From assembly GCF_005402965.1 (NCBI RefSeq), contig NZ_BJCF01000010.1, positions 34,711 through 98,710 of the forward strand: a DNA stretch of 64,000 bases, written 5' to 3'. This stretch comes from Dolichospermum planctonicum (GTDB lineage: Bacteria > Cyanobacteriota > Cyanobacteriia > Cyanobacteriales > Nostocaceae). Position numbers and translations under genes: made by a program. Positions 48,126-57,086 of this stretch are shown here, one piece after another (the stretch's first letter is position 1; every line of letters starts with the position of its first letter). The notes beneath the pieces were generated by a model. It was not told where the DNA came from and ran no database searches. It saw only the letters and a list, made by a program, of their open reading frames with translations.

Positions 48126-48406
48126 GATAGAGGTACAGGATTAATCCATCAAGTTGGATTGTATCATAAAATTAACTTCCGAGTAAATATCTGAATATTT
48201 TCAAAAGATTAGTATATAATCAATTATGTGTGTATCAAGTAGCCTTGCTGAATTGAGACATGAAAATCAAAAATTCCATGTCTCAAACTCCCCGTCTCCG
48301 CGCCTCTGGGTGAGGAAAATTCATATTTTCACTCACCAACACCTATAAAGTTTAAATAAAAGTAGCACCATAATCACCAAAATTCAGTAATCAAAGGTCA
48401 AACATT
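48126..48406. other. Intergenic region with REP-like hairpin
   Basis: About 280 bp between divergent genes. Holds the hairpin at 48253-48286 and otherwise AT-rich sequence where the two promoters must lie. Confidence 0.4.
48253..48286. repeat. REP-like hairpin repeat (perfect copy)
   Basis: TTGAGACATG (48253-48262) pairs perfectly with CATGTCTCAA (48277-48286) around an A-rich loop. The surrounding sequence GCTGAATTGAG...TCTCAAACTC matches the copy at 12223-12270, so this is a dispersed family. Confidence 0.75.
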
Positions 48407-48949
48407 ATGCAACTACCAGCATTAACTAATACCTTAGCATTCACCGCATTAACAGTTACCCTGAGTGTTAACCCCGGTTTGAGTCAAGAGATTCCCAAGC
48501 AAGAAGTTAGTTTTGCTTGTCGTTCAATTTCTTACCAAGGTAATACGGAAAGAGTTCCCACTACCATGGCCTTCGTTCCCGACAAAAAACCTAACCCTTA
48601 TGTACCCATAATTGCTTGGAAATCTGACTCCTTTCCCAGTAGCGAATGGACTCCTAAAAGACGCTGTGAACAAGTAAGTAAAAAATTCCAGCAATTTTAC
48701 GAACAAGGCCGATTAGATTATTTAACTACCGGTAGGTTGAATGGTTTGGGAGTTATCTGTGCGGCTAAACCTGGTGAATGCAATAAAAACAATATTTTAT
48801 TTAGCGTCAGACCAGGTGTAAATCCCACTACAGTTCTAGCTGAACTTGAGGATATCAGAGAAGGTAGAACTTCAGACCTAACTTGGCAAAATTCAGGTGA
48901 AAATACTTACTTAAATCTGGGTGAATATCTCAAAAATATCTCTAAATAA
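48407..48949 (+). CDS. COP23-domain secreted protein
   Basis: A 180-residue protein with an N-terminal signal peptide (1-26, ending PGLSQE). Mature part: FACRSISYQGNTERVPTTMA, then PIIAWKSDSFPSSEWTPKRRCEQVSKKFQQFYEQGRLDYLTTG split across residues 63-105, and VICAAKPGEC. These are features of the COP23 family, named from a circadian-oscillating protein first found in Synechococcus. The role is unknown. It is followed by a secreted protease gene; in cyanobacteria COP23 and trypsin/TPR genes frequently adjoin. Confidence 0.85.
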   Translation: MQLPALTNTLAFTALTVTLSVNPGLSQEIPKQEVSFACRSISYQGNTERVPTTMAFVPDKKPNPYVPIIAWKSDSFPSSEWTPKRRCEQVSKKFQQFYEQGRLDYLTTGRLNGLGVICAAKPGECNKNNILFSVRPGVNPTTVLAELEDIREGRTSDLTWQNSGENTYLNLGEYLKNISK

Positions 48950-49090
48950 CAAAATACCCCACCCTAACCCTCCCCTTGCGAAGGAGAGGGGACAGGATTC
49001 CGGTTTCCCCCCTTTACGGGGAGTAAACTCCGGTTTCCCCCTTTTACAAGGGAGGATTAAGGGGGGTAAATCACTACTGATAAAAACACT
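48950..49090. repeat. CCGGTTTCCCCC repeat tract
   Basis: Two copies of CCGGTTTCCCCC and the CCCTAACCCTCCCC string between COP23 and the protease. A common dispersed intergenic repeat in cyanobacteria. No gene. Confidence 0.6.
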
Positions 49091-49102
49091 ATTTAACTAA
49101 TC

Positions 49103-51949
49103 ATGAAACGTCAAATCGCTATTATCTCCTGCTTACTGCTGCTACCTTATCCAGTGTCAGCAATAGAAACCCAAACCAAGACAACAAAACTACTTACACA
49201 GACCTCACAAAGGTGCAAATTACGACCAGCAGACCCAGAAAACGGTATTTATTCAGAACCACAATTACAAACCATTGCTAAACAAATTACAGTTAGAGTC
49301 AGAGACAAAGAAAGAGGCGCTTCCGGGACAATTTTCGCTAGAAAAGGTAATTCTTATTTAGTAGTGACTAATTCCCACGTTGTCAGAAGAATTAATAACA
49401 TCAATATTATCACAGCCGATGGTCAAAAATATGCAGCTAAGATTTTACCTAATACTAACTTTGATAAATTCGATTTAGCCATAGTAGAATTTACATCTAA
49501 TCAAACATATTGTTTACCATCAGAAATTGCTGACAGAATCGCCTCCTTTGATATTAACTTAGAAACACCGGTTATAGCCGCAGGTTATGCTGTATCTGAG
49601 GATAAATTAGTATTGACAACAGGAAAAGTACAACAAATAATTTCTCAACCGAGTTTAAAAGATGGTTATGAAATTGGCTATACCAGCGATATTCAACAAG
49701 GAATGAGTGGCGGTGCAATTATTAGTAATACAGGAAATTTAATAGGAATTAATGGCATTAGTTCCTATCCTTTGTCCAATACTGCTTATATTTATACCAA
49801 CGGAAAACGCCCCACAAATCCAGAAATTCAAGAATTTAGAAAACTCAGTTGGGGAATACCCATTAAAACCGTTTTAGCTCAGGTCAAACCAGAAATTCTC
49901 ACCGCTTATAATTTACCTATACCAGATATTAAACAGACAATAGCAGAAGTACCATTAACAGGGTGGTTAGGAGAATTAGAAGCAAAAGCCAAACAAATTA
50001 CCGTCAGAATTGATAGCAGTAGCGGTAGTAATGGTTCAGGGGTTATTATCGCTAAACAAGGAGATATTTACACCGTTTTAACTGCTGCTCATGTAGTTTG
50101 TAAACCACCAGATAAAGTAGGACCATGTGAGCCAAATACTTATAAAATCCTCACAGTAGATGGTAAACAATATCCCGTAGAACCAAGCACGATTAAATTA
50201 GAAGCAGGGGTAGATTTAGCAGTAGTTAAATTCACCAGTCGGGAAAATTATCAAGTTGCGACTTTAGCAAATTATCCCACCAAAGATTTTGAATATATGT
50301 TCACTGCGGGTTATCCCAGGTTAGGAGAAAAATCACCTTGGCGGTTCACATTGGGACAGATTTATAGTAAAGAAAAAGGATTATTACAAACTACCCAATC
50401 AGATTTTAACAATAACAGTTCTGGTACAGCCCAAAGTGCAGTTTCTTTAACAGGAGGATATGAATTAGTTTATAGTAGTATCACTTTTGGCGGTATGAGT
50501 GGGGGACCAGTTTTAGATTCCCAAGGACGAGTCATTGGTATTCATGGCAGAACTGATGGAGAAACTGCTATTGATAATAATAGTAATAGTCAAGAAACTA
50601 TCCAATTAGGTAATAGTTTGGGTATTCCGGTGAGTACATTTTTGGCATTAGCTACCCGACTGAATACCCAAGCCCAAAAGATAGAAACCACCCCACCACC
50701 AGAACTAAATCAACAAAAAGTTAAGTCTATTCAAACAGCGATTTTATCAGTAGATGTTTCCCAAGGCAATACTACCGCCAGTCAATGGTTAGAAAGGGGA
50801 AATCAACTGTGGCGCTTAGGTCGTTATTCAGAAGCAATACAGGCTTTTGAAGCAGCAATTAACCAAAAACCAAAGTTTATTCACCTGGCTTATTATGGTA
50901 AGGGTTTGGCGTTATATTGGAGTGGAAAAGATCCAGAGGCTATAACTGCATTGCAGCAAGCGGTGCAATCTCAACCTGATTTTGTTCCTGCTTGGATTTA
51001 TTTAAGTGTAGTTTATAGAGAATCAAACCAACTGGATAAAGCCTTAGCAGCCATAAATCAAGCCATTCAACTCCAGCCTAATAATCCTAATTTGTATAAT
51101 GAGAAGTGGGCAGTTTTAAAGGATTTAAAAAGATATAGAGAAGCAGAGGCAGCGATAAATAAAGCCATTGAACTCAGTCCCCGTGCAGCATTTTACATCA
51201 ACCGGGGACTTGTCCGTGCTGATTTAGGAGATAAGCAAGGAGCAATAGATGATTACAACCTAGCTATCAAGATTAATCCTAACATTGCCCAAGCCTACTA
51301 CAACCGGGGAATTGTCCGTGATGATTTAGGAGATAAGCCAGGAGCAATACAAGATTACAACCTAGCTATCAAGATTAATCCTAACGATGCCTATGCCTAC
51401 TACAACCGGGGAATTGTCCGTTATGAATCAGGAAATAAGCAAGAAGCAATAGATGATTACACCCAAGCTATCAAGTTTAATCCTAACTATGCCAATGCCT
51501 ACTACGGCCGGGGAATTGTCCGTAATGAATTAGGAGATAAGCAGGGTGCAATAGATGATTACACCCAAGCTATCAAGTTTAATCCTAACTATGCCAATGC
51601 CTACTACGGCCGGGGAATTGTCCGTAATCAATTAAGAGATAAGCAGGGTGCAATAGATGATTACACCCAAGCTATCAAGATTAATCCTAACGATGCCTAT
51701 GCCTACTACAACCGGGGAATTGTCCGTGATGAATTAGGAGATAAGCAGGGTGCAATAGATGATTACACCCAAGCTATCAAGTTTAATCCTAACTATGCCA
51801 ATGCCTACTACGGCCGGGGAATTGTTTATTATCAACTTGGTGACAAACAAAAAGCCAGAGAAGACCTGCAACGAGCAGCGCAATTGTTCAAGGCTCAAGG
51901 GAATACTGCCCTTTATGAACAAACAATGGGTTTATTAAAAGAGTTGTAG
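49103..51949 (+). CDS. Secreted double trypsin-like protease with C-terminal TPR repeats
   Basis: A 948-residue protein. Signal peptide 1-20 (ending PVSAIE). Two S1C-like chymotrypsin-fold domains: the first with NSHVV (His near 96), DLAIVEF and GMSGG (Ser near 208), the second with TAAHVV (near 330), DLAVVKF and GMSGG (near 473); both triads look intact. From about 560 a string of about 11 TPRs follows. The last seven are almost identical at DNA level, so recent duplication is likely. It should act in the periplasm or outside the cell, and the TPRs may bind a partner. Fusions of trypsin and TPR modules are known in STAND- and caspase-like conflict networks, but here no such partner adjoins. 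Confidence 0.88.
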   Translation: MKRQIAIISCLLLLPYPVSAIETQTKTTKLLTQTSQRCKLRPADPENGIYSEPQLQTIAKQITVRVRDKERGASGTIFARKGNSYLVVTNSHVVRRINNINIITADGQKYAAKILPNTNFDKFDLAIVEFTSNQTYCLPSEIADRIASFDINLETPVIAAGYAVSEDKLVLTTGKVQQIISQPSLKDGYEIGYTSDIQQGMSGGAIISNTGNLIGINGISSYPLSNTAYIYTNGKRPTNPEIQEFRKLSWGIPIKTVLAQVKPEILTAYNLPIPDIKQTIAEVPLTGWLGELEAKAKQITVRIDSSSGSNGSGVIIAKQGDIYTVLTAAHVVCKPPDKVGPCEPNTYKILTVDGKQYPVEPSTIKLEAGVDLAVVKFTSRENYQVATLANYPTKDFEYMFTAGYPRLGEKSPWRFTLGQIYSKEKGLLQTTQSDFNNNSSGTAQSAVSLTGGYELVYSSITFGGMSGGPVLDSQGRVIGIHGRTDGETAIDNNSNSQETIQLGNSLGIPVSTFLALATRLNTQAQKIETTPPPELNQQKVKSIQTAILSVDVSQGNTTASQWLERGNQLWRLGRYSEAIQAFEAAINQKPKFIHLAYYGKGLALYWSGKDPEAITALQQAVQSQPDFVPAWIYLSVVYRESNQLDKALAAINQAIQLQPNNPNLYNEKWAVLKDLKRYREAEAAINKAIELSPRAAFYINRGLVRADLGDKQGAIDDYNLAIKINPNIAQAYYNRGIVRDDLGDKPGAIQDYNLAIKINPNDAYAYYNRGIVRYESGNKQEAIDDYTQAIKFNPNYANAYYGRGIVRNELGDKQGAIDDYTQAIKFNPNYANAYYGRGIVRNQLRDKQGAIDDYTQAIKINPNDAYAYYNRGIVRDELGDKQGAIDDYTQAIKFNPNYANAYYGRGIVYYQLGDKQKAREDLQRAAQLFKAQGNTALYEQTMGLLKEL
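51190..51836 (+). repeat. Near-identical 102-bp TPR-coding tandem repeats
   Basis: Six to seven 34-codon units, phased by GGGGAATTGTCCGT recurring about every 102 bp (51310, 51412, 51514, 51616, 51718, 51820). Neighbouring units share most bases, and codons for Y-N/G-R-G-I-V-R are invariant. The copy number is likely unstable between strains. Confidence 0.9.
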
Positions 51950-51978
51950 GGAGTTTCTTTGGTGATGTTAATTGTGAT

Positions 51979-52480
51979 TTTGTCAGAATCAGGTGGTTAT
52001 CGAGTTTCGACTACGCTCAACTACCGCGACTTGTACTGAGCAGTTCGACAAGCTCACTGTAACACTTGTCGAAGTAAGTCGAGATAATGTCCAGGATTTG
52101 AGGATTAACAGGATGTGATTGTGAGATTTTCCCTCTTTCCCTGGTTCTGCTGGGGAATGTTCACAGGAGGCTTTGGATGATAACAATAATATTTTGTCAG
52201 AATCAGGTGGTTATCGAGCGAAGTCGAGATAATGTCCAGGATTTAAGGATTAACAGGATGTGATTGTGAGATTTTCCCTCGTTCCTTGGCTCTGCTGGGG
52301 AATGCTCACGGGAGGCTCTGCCTCCACTATATTTCCCTCGTTCCCTGGCTCTGCCGGGGAATGCCCACGGGAGGCTCTGGATGACAACAATAATATTTTG
52401 TCTGAATCAGGTGGTTATCGAGCGAAGTCGAGATAATGTCCAGGATTTAAGGATTAACAGGATGTAATTGTGAGATTTTT
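51979..52480. repeat. Cluster of three direct repeats of an intergenic element
   Basis: TCAGAATCAGGTGGTTATCG starts units near 51981, 52196 and (with TCTGAATC) 52400. Each runs through CGAGATAATGTCCAGGATTT, AGGATTAACAGGATG and TTTCCCTC. Between them lie TTCCCTGG...GGGGAATG...GGGAGGCTCTG segments, a second repeat in two or three copies. No coding frame. The region 51950-52672 has no gene. Confidence 0.8.
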
Positions 52481-52672
52481 GGTTTGTCTTTGCGTTTTTG
52501 GGTGAGATAAACAGGCCAGCAGAATTGATTGTATAAAAGATTTGGATTTGATGTAGGGGTAGCGCCCCCGTGCTTACCGCTGTTTTTGGGGCAACTACGG
52601 GGGGTTGCCCCTATGGAATTTTGTCTGAATCAGACAATTTTAATTTATGCTATACTGAAATTAAACTCAATT

Positions 52673-52731
52673 AACATATTCCTCTGGAAAGCTGCCAATT
52701 ACCACATCCCACGTAAAAACACAAATATATT
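52673..52731. repeat. Direct repeat flanking xisHI, left copy
   Basis: The 52 bases from 52680 (TCCTCTGGAAAGCTGCCAAT onward to CACAAATATATT) recur without mismatch at 53585-53636. Including one mismatch the repeat is 59 bp (AACATA and on). The pair brackets the xisH-xisI genes. Confidence 0.9.
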
Positions 52732-52783
52732 GGTGATTTTTAAAGCTATTTCATCTGTTATATTATTACTCAATAGTTATACC

Positions 52784-53200
52784 ATGCCAGCGAAAGATAT
52801 ATACCATAATGAAGTCAAGAACGCATTGATAAAAGATGGTTGGACTATTACAGATGATCCTTACTTTATTAAATATGAAGATGCTGAACTTTACGCTGAC
52901 TTAGCAGCAGAAAAACCAATTGCGGCAGAACGTCAGGGACAGAAGATTGTTGTAGAGATCAAGAGCTTTGTGGGTAAGTCTCTAATGTATGATTTTCACA
53001 GTGCCTTGGGACAATACATAGTATATCGGAAACTTATTCAACTTACTCAACCAGAATATAAACTTTATTTAGCAATTGATGATGTTGTTTATGATAAATT
53101 TTTTCAACGTCAATCTGTACAAGCAGTCATCCAAGAAAATCACCTTCTATTGATAGTTGTAAATACAAAAAAGGAGGAAATTCAAAAATGGATAAACTAG
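52784..53200 (+). CDS. xisH: XisH-family protein
   Basis: A 138-residue protein beginning MPAKDIYHNEVKNALIKDGW, the usual start of XisH. The core ADLAAEKPIAAERQGQKIVVEIKSF (residues about 33-57, broken) has the E...(V)EIKS pattern of PD-(D/E)XK nucleases. XisH was first named as one of three factors needed for excision of the fdxN element in heterocysts of Anabaena, but homologues occur widely without that element. The open frame extends upstream to 52529 but the ATG at 52784-52786 gives the family length. It overlaps xisI by 13 bp. Confidence 0.92.
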   Translation: MPAKDIYHNEVKNALIKDGWTITDDPYFIKYEDAELYADLAAEKPIAAERQGQKIVVEIKSFVGKSLMYDFHSALGQYIVYRKLIQLTQPEYKLYLAIDDVVYDKFFQRQSVQAVIQENHLLLIVVNTKKEEIQKWIN

Positions 53201-53550
53201 AACAGTACCGTAATATCATCAAAAATATATTGATGGAATATTACAAAATGAGTAATCCTCAAAATGTTAAAAATGGCGAAAATGGTGAAATTGAGGCTAC
53301 TGAACGGTTAGCTTTTGATGACCAAAGAGATCAATATATTTGGTTTCGGTTTGGTTGGGATGACAAAAAACAAATACAACATATTATCATTTATCTTTGT
53401 ATTAAAAATGGTAAAATTTGGGTGGAAGAAGATGCAACTAATTTATGTGTTGTTGATGATTTACTATCAGCAGGAATACCCCAAAGTGATATTGTTTTAG
53501 GTTTCCATCATCCCAGTAAACGCAGTTTAACAGAATTTGCGTCGGCTTAA
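53188..53550 (+). CDS. xisI: XisI-family protein
   Basis: A 120-residue protein: MDKLEQYRNIIKNILMEYY near the start, then FDDQRDQYIWFRFGWDDKKQ and the C-terminal DLLSAGIPQSDIVLGFHHPS are signatures of XisI, the partner of XisH. Its ATG lies inside the xisH 3' end (13-bp overlap), so the two are translationally coupled. XisH-XisI pairs are numerous in filamentous cyanobacteria; their normal role is unclear and a nuclease/immunity relationship has been a reasonable idea, still unproven. Confidence 0.93.
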   Translation: MDKLEQYRNIIKNILMEYYKMSNPQNVKNGENGEIEATERLAFDDQRDQYIWFRFGWDDKKQIQHIIIYLCIKNGKIWVEEDATNLCVVDDLLSAGIPQSDIVLGFHHPSKRSLTEFASA

Positions 53551-53577
53551 AGAGGTAAACTTGAAGCCCACCCGGCC

Positions 53578-53636
53578 AACATAATCCTCTGGAAAGCTGC
53601 CAATTACCACATCCCACGTAAAAACACAAATATATT
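53578..53636. repeat. Direct repeat flanking xisHI, right copy
   Basis: Matches 52673-52731 (52-base perfect core at 53585-53636). It ends five bases before TATAAT (53641-53646), a likely -10 of the following DUF3386 gene, so the duplicated sequence forms part of that promoter region. Confidence 0.9.
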
Positions 53637-53640
53637 TCTG

Positions 53641-53646
53641 TATAAT
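53641..53646 (+). promoter_or_regulatory. Probable -10 box of the DUF3386 gene
   Basis: TATAAT preceded by TG, about 57 bp before the ATG at 53703. No convincing -35 is seen at the right distance inside the direct repeat. Confidence 0.4.
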
Positions 53647-53702
53647 TTAAAAAACAACAACTTTGCATTAAACTATTAGAAAAGTGCAGTCAAAGTGGTG
53701 AT

Positions 53703-54356
53703 ATGGCAATTCAGTCAACAGCAGAAACTTTATTTCAAACTGCTTATGAAAGTCGTTACACTTGGGATGAGAATTTTCCTGGCTATGCTGCCAATGTGCA
53801 ACTGCTACAGGAAGGTGAGGTTTATAGTGGTAAGATTCAGATTGACCCCAGCCTGAATATACAAGTTACAGAAGTCGCAGATCAACAAATAGCAGCAGGA
53901 ATTGATATTCAGTTACAGGAAGTAGTTACCCGCTGTCAAAAAACCAGTTTTTTAGATTCCTATGGTCAACATGAGTTTATTTTAGGTGAGTCGGTAGAAA
54001 ATGATGGTGTAATGGTTTTTGTCAAGGGTGGGAATACTGATTCTCACTATCAAATCCGTAACCAAAAAATATATCAAGAGGTTCGGGTTATGGGTCGTAT
54101 GGCCTTGGAGATGAATTATGATGATTTTCTAGCTACAGACTGCGGTTATATCCCTTCTGCTTATCATGTGGTTTTTCGTAATTCGCAAACAGGTGATGTT
54201 AATAGCATTCTCAAATTTACGGATACATATCAAAAGTTTGGTGATTATTACATTTTGACAAACCAGGTAGTAGCAGAGTATGAAGACGGAAAAACTGAAA
54301 CTCCCCAATCAATTACTGAGTTTGTTTATTCTCAGATTCAGTTAAGTAACAACTGA
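53703..54356 (+). CDS. DUF3386 family protein
   Basis: A 217-residue soluble protein. AESLFxxAYExRYTWDxxFPGY near the N-terminus (here TLFQTAYESRYTWDENFPGY), QVTEVADQQIAAGIDIQLQEV and DSHYQIRNQKIYQEVRVMGRM are recognisable DUF3386 patterns; the family is nearly restricted to cyanobacteria. Function unknown. The gene is preceded by the right-hand direct repeat and followed by a NifU-type scaffold gene 86 bp away. Confidence 0.82.
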   Translation: MAIQSTAETLFQTAYESRYTWDENFPGYAANVQLLQEGEVYSGKIQIDPSLNIQVTEVADQQIAAGIDIQLQEVVTRCQKTSFLDSYGQHEFILGESVENDGVMVFVKGGNTDSHYQIRNQKIYQEVRVMGRMALEMNYDDFLATDCGYIPSAYHVVFRNSQTGDVNSILKFTDTYQKFGDYYILTNQVVAEYEDGKTETPQSITEFVYSQIQLSNN

Positions 54357-54442
54357 AAACGGACAACGGACAATTATCAGCCTAAACTAGATCATTAGCA
54401 ACTCGGATAATTACCAATTTATCAAGAAGTAGGACAGGAACA

Positions 54443-54673
54443 ATGCAATTAACGCTAGAAAATGTAGAAACCGTACTAGATGAAATGCGCCCTTATCTCA
54501 TTTCTGATGGTGGTAACGTAGAAATTGTCGAATTAGATGGACCAATTGTTAAACTCCGGTTACAGGGTGCTTGTGGTTCTTGTCCCAGTTCGACTATGAC
54601 TTTGAGAATGGGTATTGAACGTCGTCTCAAGGAAATGATTCCTGAAATCTCTGAAGTAGAGCAAGTTATCTAA
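54443..54673 (+). CDS. nfu: NifU C-terminal-domain iron-sulfur scaffold (Nfu type)
   Basis: A 76-residue protein made only of the NifU C-terminal domain: [19 protein letters not shown] and the metal-site [13 protein letters not shown] (CxxC near residues 44-47). Such proteins assemble and pass on Fe-S clusters; cyanobacterial NfuA/CnfU supplies photosystem I. The essential scaffold in Synechocystis-type cyanobacteria belongs to this group. ATG at 54443, with AAGTAGGACAGGA before it. Confidence 0.93.
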   Translation: MQLTLENVETVLDEMRPYLISDGGNVEIVELDGPIVKLRLQGACGSCPSSTMTLRMGIERRLKEMIPEISEVEQVI

Positions 54674-54677
54674 CCCG

Positions 54678-54765
54678 TGAGTAATTGGTAATTGGTGATT
54701 GGTAAGATATTCCTATTACCCATTACCCATTACCTATTACCTATTACCTATTACCTATTACTACT
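54678..54765. repeat. GGTAATT and CTATTAC tandem repeats
   Basis: Short GGTAATT units followed by about eight CCATTAC/CTATTAC units. The array contributes an in-frame but surely untranslated extension upstream of the GH57 start (reading as PITYYLLPITYY). Confidence 0.85.
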
Positions 54766-54779
54766 CTTTTATAAATCTT

Positions 54780-57014
54780 ATGTCTCATCCTCTCCACGTT
54801 GCATTTATCTGGCATCAACATCAACCTTTGTACAAGTCTCCTGAAAATGGCAGTTCTCTGGTGACTAGTCAACAGTATCGCTTGCCTTGGGTCCGTTTAC
54901 ATGGAACTAAGGATTATTTGGATTTAGTATTATTGTTAGAAAAGTATCCTAAGTTGCACCAAACGGTAAATTTAGTACCTTCGTTAATATTACAACTGGA
55001 GGATTATGTTGCGGGTACGGCTTTTGACCCCTATTTAACTGCTAGTTTGACTGCTGTGGAACAGTTGACCCGGGAACAAAAAGAGTTTATTATTCAACAT
55101 TTCTTTGATGCTAATCATCATACTTTGATTGATCCCCATCCTCGTTATGCCCAGTTATATTATCAAAGACAGGAACAGGGACAGCAATGGTGTTTAGCAA
55201 ACTGGCAATTGTCAGATTATGGTGATTTATTAGCTTGGCATAATTTGGCTTGGATTGATCCTTTGTTTTGGCATGACCCGGAAATTGCTGCTTGGTTAGA
55301 ACAAGGACGTGATTTTAGTTTAGGCGATCGCCAGCGCATTTATTCCAAACAGCGGCAAATTCTCAGTCAAATTATTCCCCAACATCGGAAAATGCAGAAA
55401 AGTGGTCAACTAGAAGTTACCACGACTCCCTATACTCACCCAATTCTGCCTCTATTAGCTGATACCAACGCCGGACGGGTAGCAGTGCCGCAGATGACAT
55501 TACCTAAACAGCGGTTTGGGTGGGTAGAAGATATACCTCGACATCTACAAAAATCCTGGGATTTATATATAGATAGATTTGGACAAGAGCCTAGAGGTTT
55601 GTGGCCTTCGGAACAGTCCGTTAGTCCAGAAATTTTACCGTATATTATTAAACAAGGTTTTAAATGGATTTGTTCAGATGAAGCGGTTTTAGGTTGGTCA
55701 TTAAAACACTTTTTTCATCGCAATGCTGCGGGAAATGTACAGCAACCACAATTGCTTTATCGTCCCTATCGTCTGCAAACTGCTGCTGGTGATGTATCTA
55801 TAGTTTTTCGGGATCATAGGTTATCGGATTTAATTGGTTTTACCTATGGATCTATGCCGGCAAAGAAAGCAGCAGCGGATTTAATTGGACATTTGCAAGC
55901 GATCGCTAAACAACAAAAAGAAAGTGACGATGATCAACCTTGGTTAGTGACAATTGCTCTAGACGGGGAAAATTGTTGGGAATTTTATCCCCATGACGGT
56001 AAAGACTTCCTAGAAACACTATACGAAAGTTTGAGTCATGAACCCCACATCAAACTTGTCACCGTTTCGGAATTTATTGACCAATTCCCTCCCACCGCAA
56101 CCATAAAAAGTGAACAACTCCATAGCGGTTCTTGGGTAGATGGCAATTTTACCACATGGATAGGAGACCCGGTTAAAAACCGCGCTTGGGACTATCTCAC
56201 CGCAGCTAGACAAGTATTAGCAAATCACCCGGAAGCTACAGAAGAAAACAACCCCGCAGCCTGGGAAGCCTTATATGCTGCTGAGGGTTCAGATTGGTTT
56301 TGGTGGTTTGGAGAAGGCCATTCTTCTAACCAAGATGCCATTTTTGACCAATTATTTCGGGAACATCTGCACGGTATTTACAAAGCCTTAAATGAACCTG
56401 TGCCACCCTATCTCCACAGTCCCCTAGAAATCCATGCAGCCCGTTTAGACCACAGACCAGAGGGATTTATCCATCCTAACATAGATGGTAAAGGTGATGA
56501 GCAAGATTGGGATAGAGCCGGACGGATAGAAGTGGGTGGTGCGAGGGGAACAATGCACAGTAGTAGCACTGTTCAGCGTCTTTGGTATGGTGTAGACCAT
56601 TTAAACTTTTACGTGCGGGTAGATTTTAAAATCGGTGCTGTTCCCGGTCGGGACATACCACCAGATTTACACCTATTCTGGTATTATCCTGAGCGGACAA
56701 TGGTGAATAGTTCCATACCTTTAGCTGAAGTACCAGATACAGCACCCTTAAATTATCTATTTCACCATCATTTAGAAGTGAATTTACTGAGTCAGTCGGT
56801 GCAATTTCGAGCAGCAGGAGACAATCATTTATGGTATCCTCGTGCTACTCGCGCTCAAGTTGCTTTAGATTCTTGTCTAGAAATAGCAATACCTTGGGCT
56901 GATTTGCAAGTTCCTCCAGATTATCCTCTACGGTTAATTTTGGTGTTATCTGATGATGGTTGTTTTTCTAGTTATGTGCCGGAAAATGGTTTGATTCCTA
57001 TTGATGTTCCTTAG
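54780..57014 (+). CDS. Glycoside hydrolase family 57 protein (alpha-amylase / alpha-glucan enzyme)
   Basis: A 744-residue enzyme acting on alpha-glucans. GH57 motif 1 is HVAFIWHQHQP near residues 6-16; GLWPSEQSVSPEI near 278 carries the nucleophile-region motif, and TIALDGENCWEFYPHDGK near 386 the acid/base Asp. The C-terminal 170 residues (from about 570, RPEGFIHPNIDGKGDEQDW) form a beta-rich domain seen in related cyanobacterial enzymes. Whether it degrades or branches glycogen cannot be told. The frame can be extended to 54699 through repeat-encoded codons, but MSHPLHVAF at 54780 is the sensible start. Confidence 0.9.
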   Translation: MSHPLHVAFIWHQHQPLYKSPENGSSLVTSQQYRLPWVRLHGTKDYLDLVLLLEKYPKLHQTVNLVPSLILQLEDYVAGTAFDPYLTASLTAVEQLTREQKEFIIQHFFDANHHTLIDPHPRYAQLYYQRQEQGQQWCLANWQLSDYGDLLAWHNLAWIDPLFWHDPEIAAWLEQGRDFSLGDRQRIYSKQRQILSQIIPQHRKMQKSGQLEVTTTPYTHPILPLLADTNAGRVAVPQMTLPKQRFGWVEDIPRHLQKSWDLYIDRFGQEPRGLWPSEQSVSPEILPYIIKQGFKWICSDEAVLGWSLKHFFHRNAAGNVQQPQLLYRPYRLQTAAGDVSIVFRDHRLSDLIGFTYGSMPAKKAAADLIGHLQAIAKQQKESDDDQPWLVTIALDGENCWEFYPHDGKDFLETLYESLSHEPHIKLVTVSEFIDQFPPTATIKSEQLHSGSWVDGNFTTWIGDPVKNRAWDYLTAARQVLANHPEATEENNPAAWEALYAAEGSDWFWWFGEGHSSNQDAIFDQLFREHLHGIYKALNEPVPPYLHSPLEIHAARLDHRPEGFIHPNIDGKGDEQDWDRAGRIEVGGARGTMHSSSTVQRLWYGVDHLNFYVRVDFKIGAVPGRDIPPDLHLFWYYPERTMVNSSIPLAEVPDTAPLNYLFHHHLEVNLLSQSVQFRAAGDNHLWYPRATRAQVALDSCLEIAIPWADLQVPPDYPLRLILVLSDDGCFSSYVPENGLIPIDVP

Positions 57015-57018
57015 TGGT

Positions 57019-57042
57019 AATTCCCGATTTTTATCGGGAATT
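57019..57042 (+). terminator. Intrinsic terminator of the GH57 gene
   Basis: AATTCCCGAT / ATCGGGAATT pair perfectly around a TTTT loop five bases after the GH57 stop and are followed by CTGGTTTTTGTTT. Confidence 0.75.
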
Positions 57043-57086
57043 CTGGTTTTTGTTTCGCGCAGATTCCCTCCAAACAGGGAGGAAAA

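Noticed and set aside
49103..51949. CRISPR array, suggested by regular repeats
   Set aside because: The repeats are 102-bp coding units of TPRs without spacers. No CRISPR array is seen anywhere in the window.
52529..52783. N-terminal extension of XisH
   Set aside because: The upstream 85 codons run through a dispersed repeat and the direct repeat; the family start is the ATG at 52784.
52784..53550. fdxN excision element
   Set aside because: XisH and XisI are present, but no xisF recombinase or nif/fdxN genes occur in the window, so this is not the element itself.
54699..54779. N-terminal extension of the GH57 enzyme
   Set aside because: It is translated from a 7-bp tandem repeat array; the natural start with MSHPLHVAF is at 54780.
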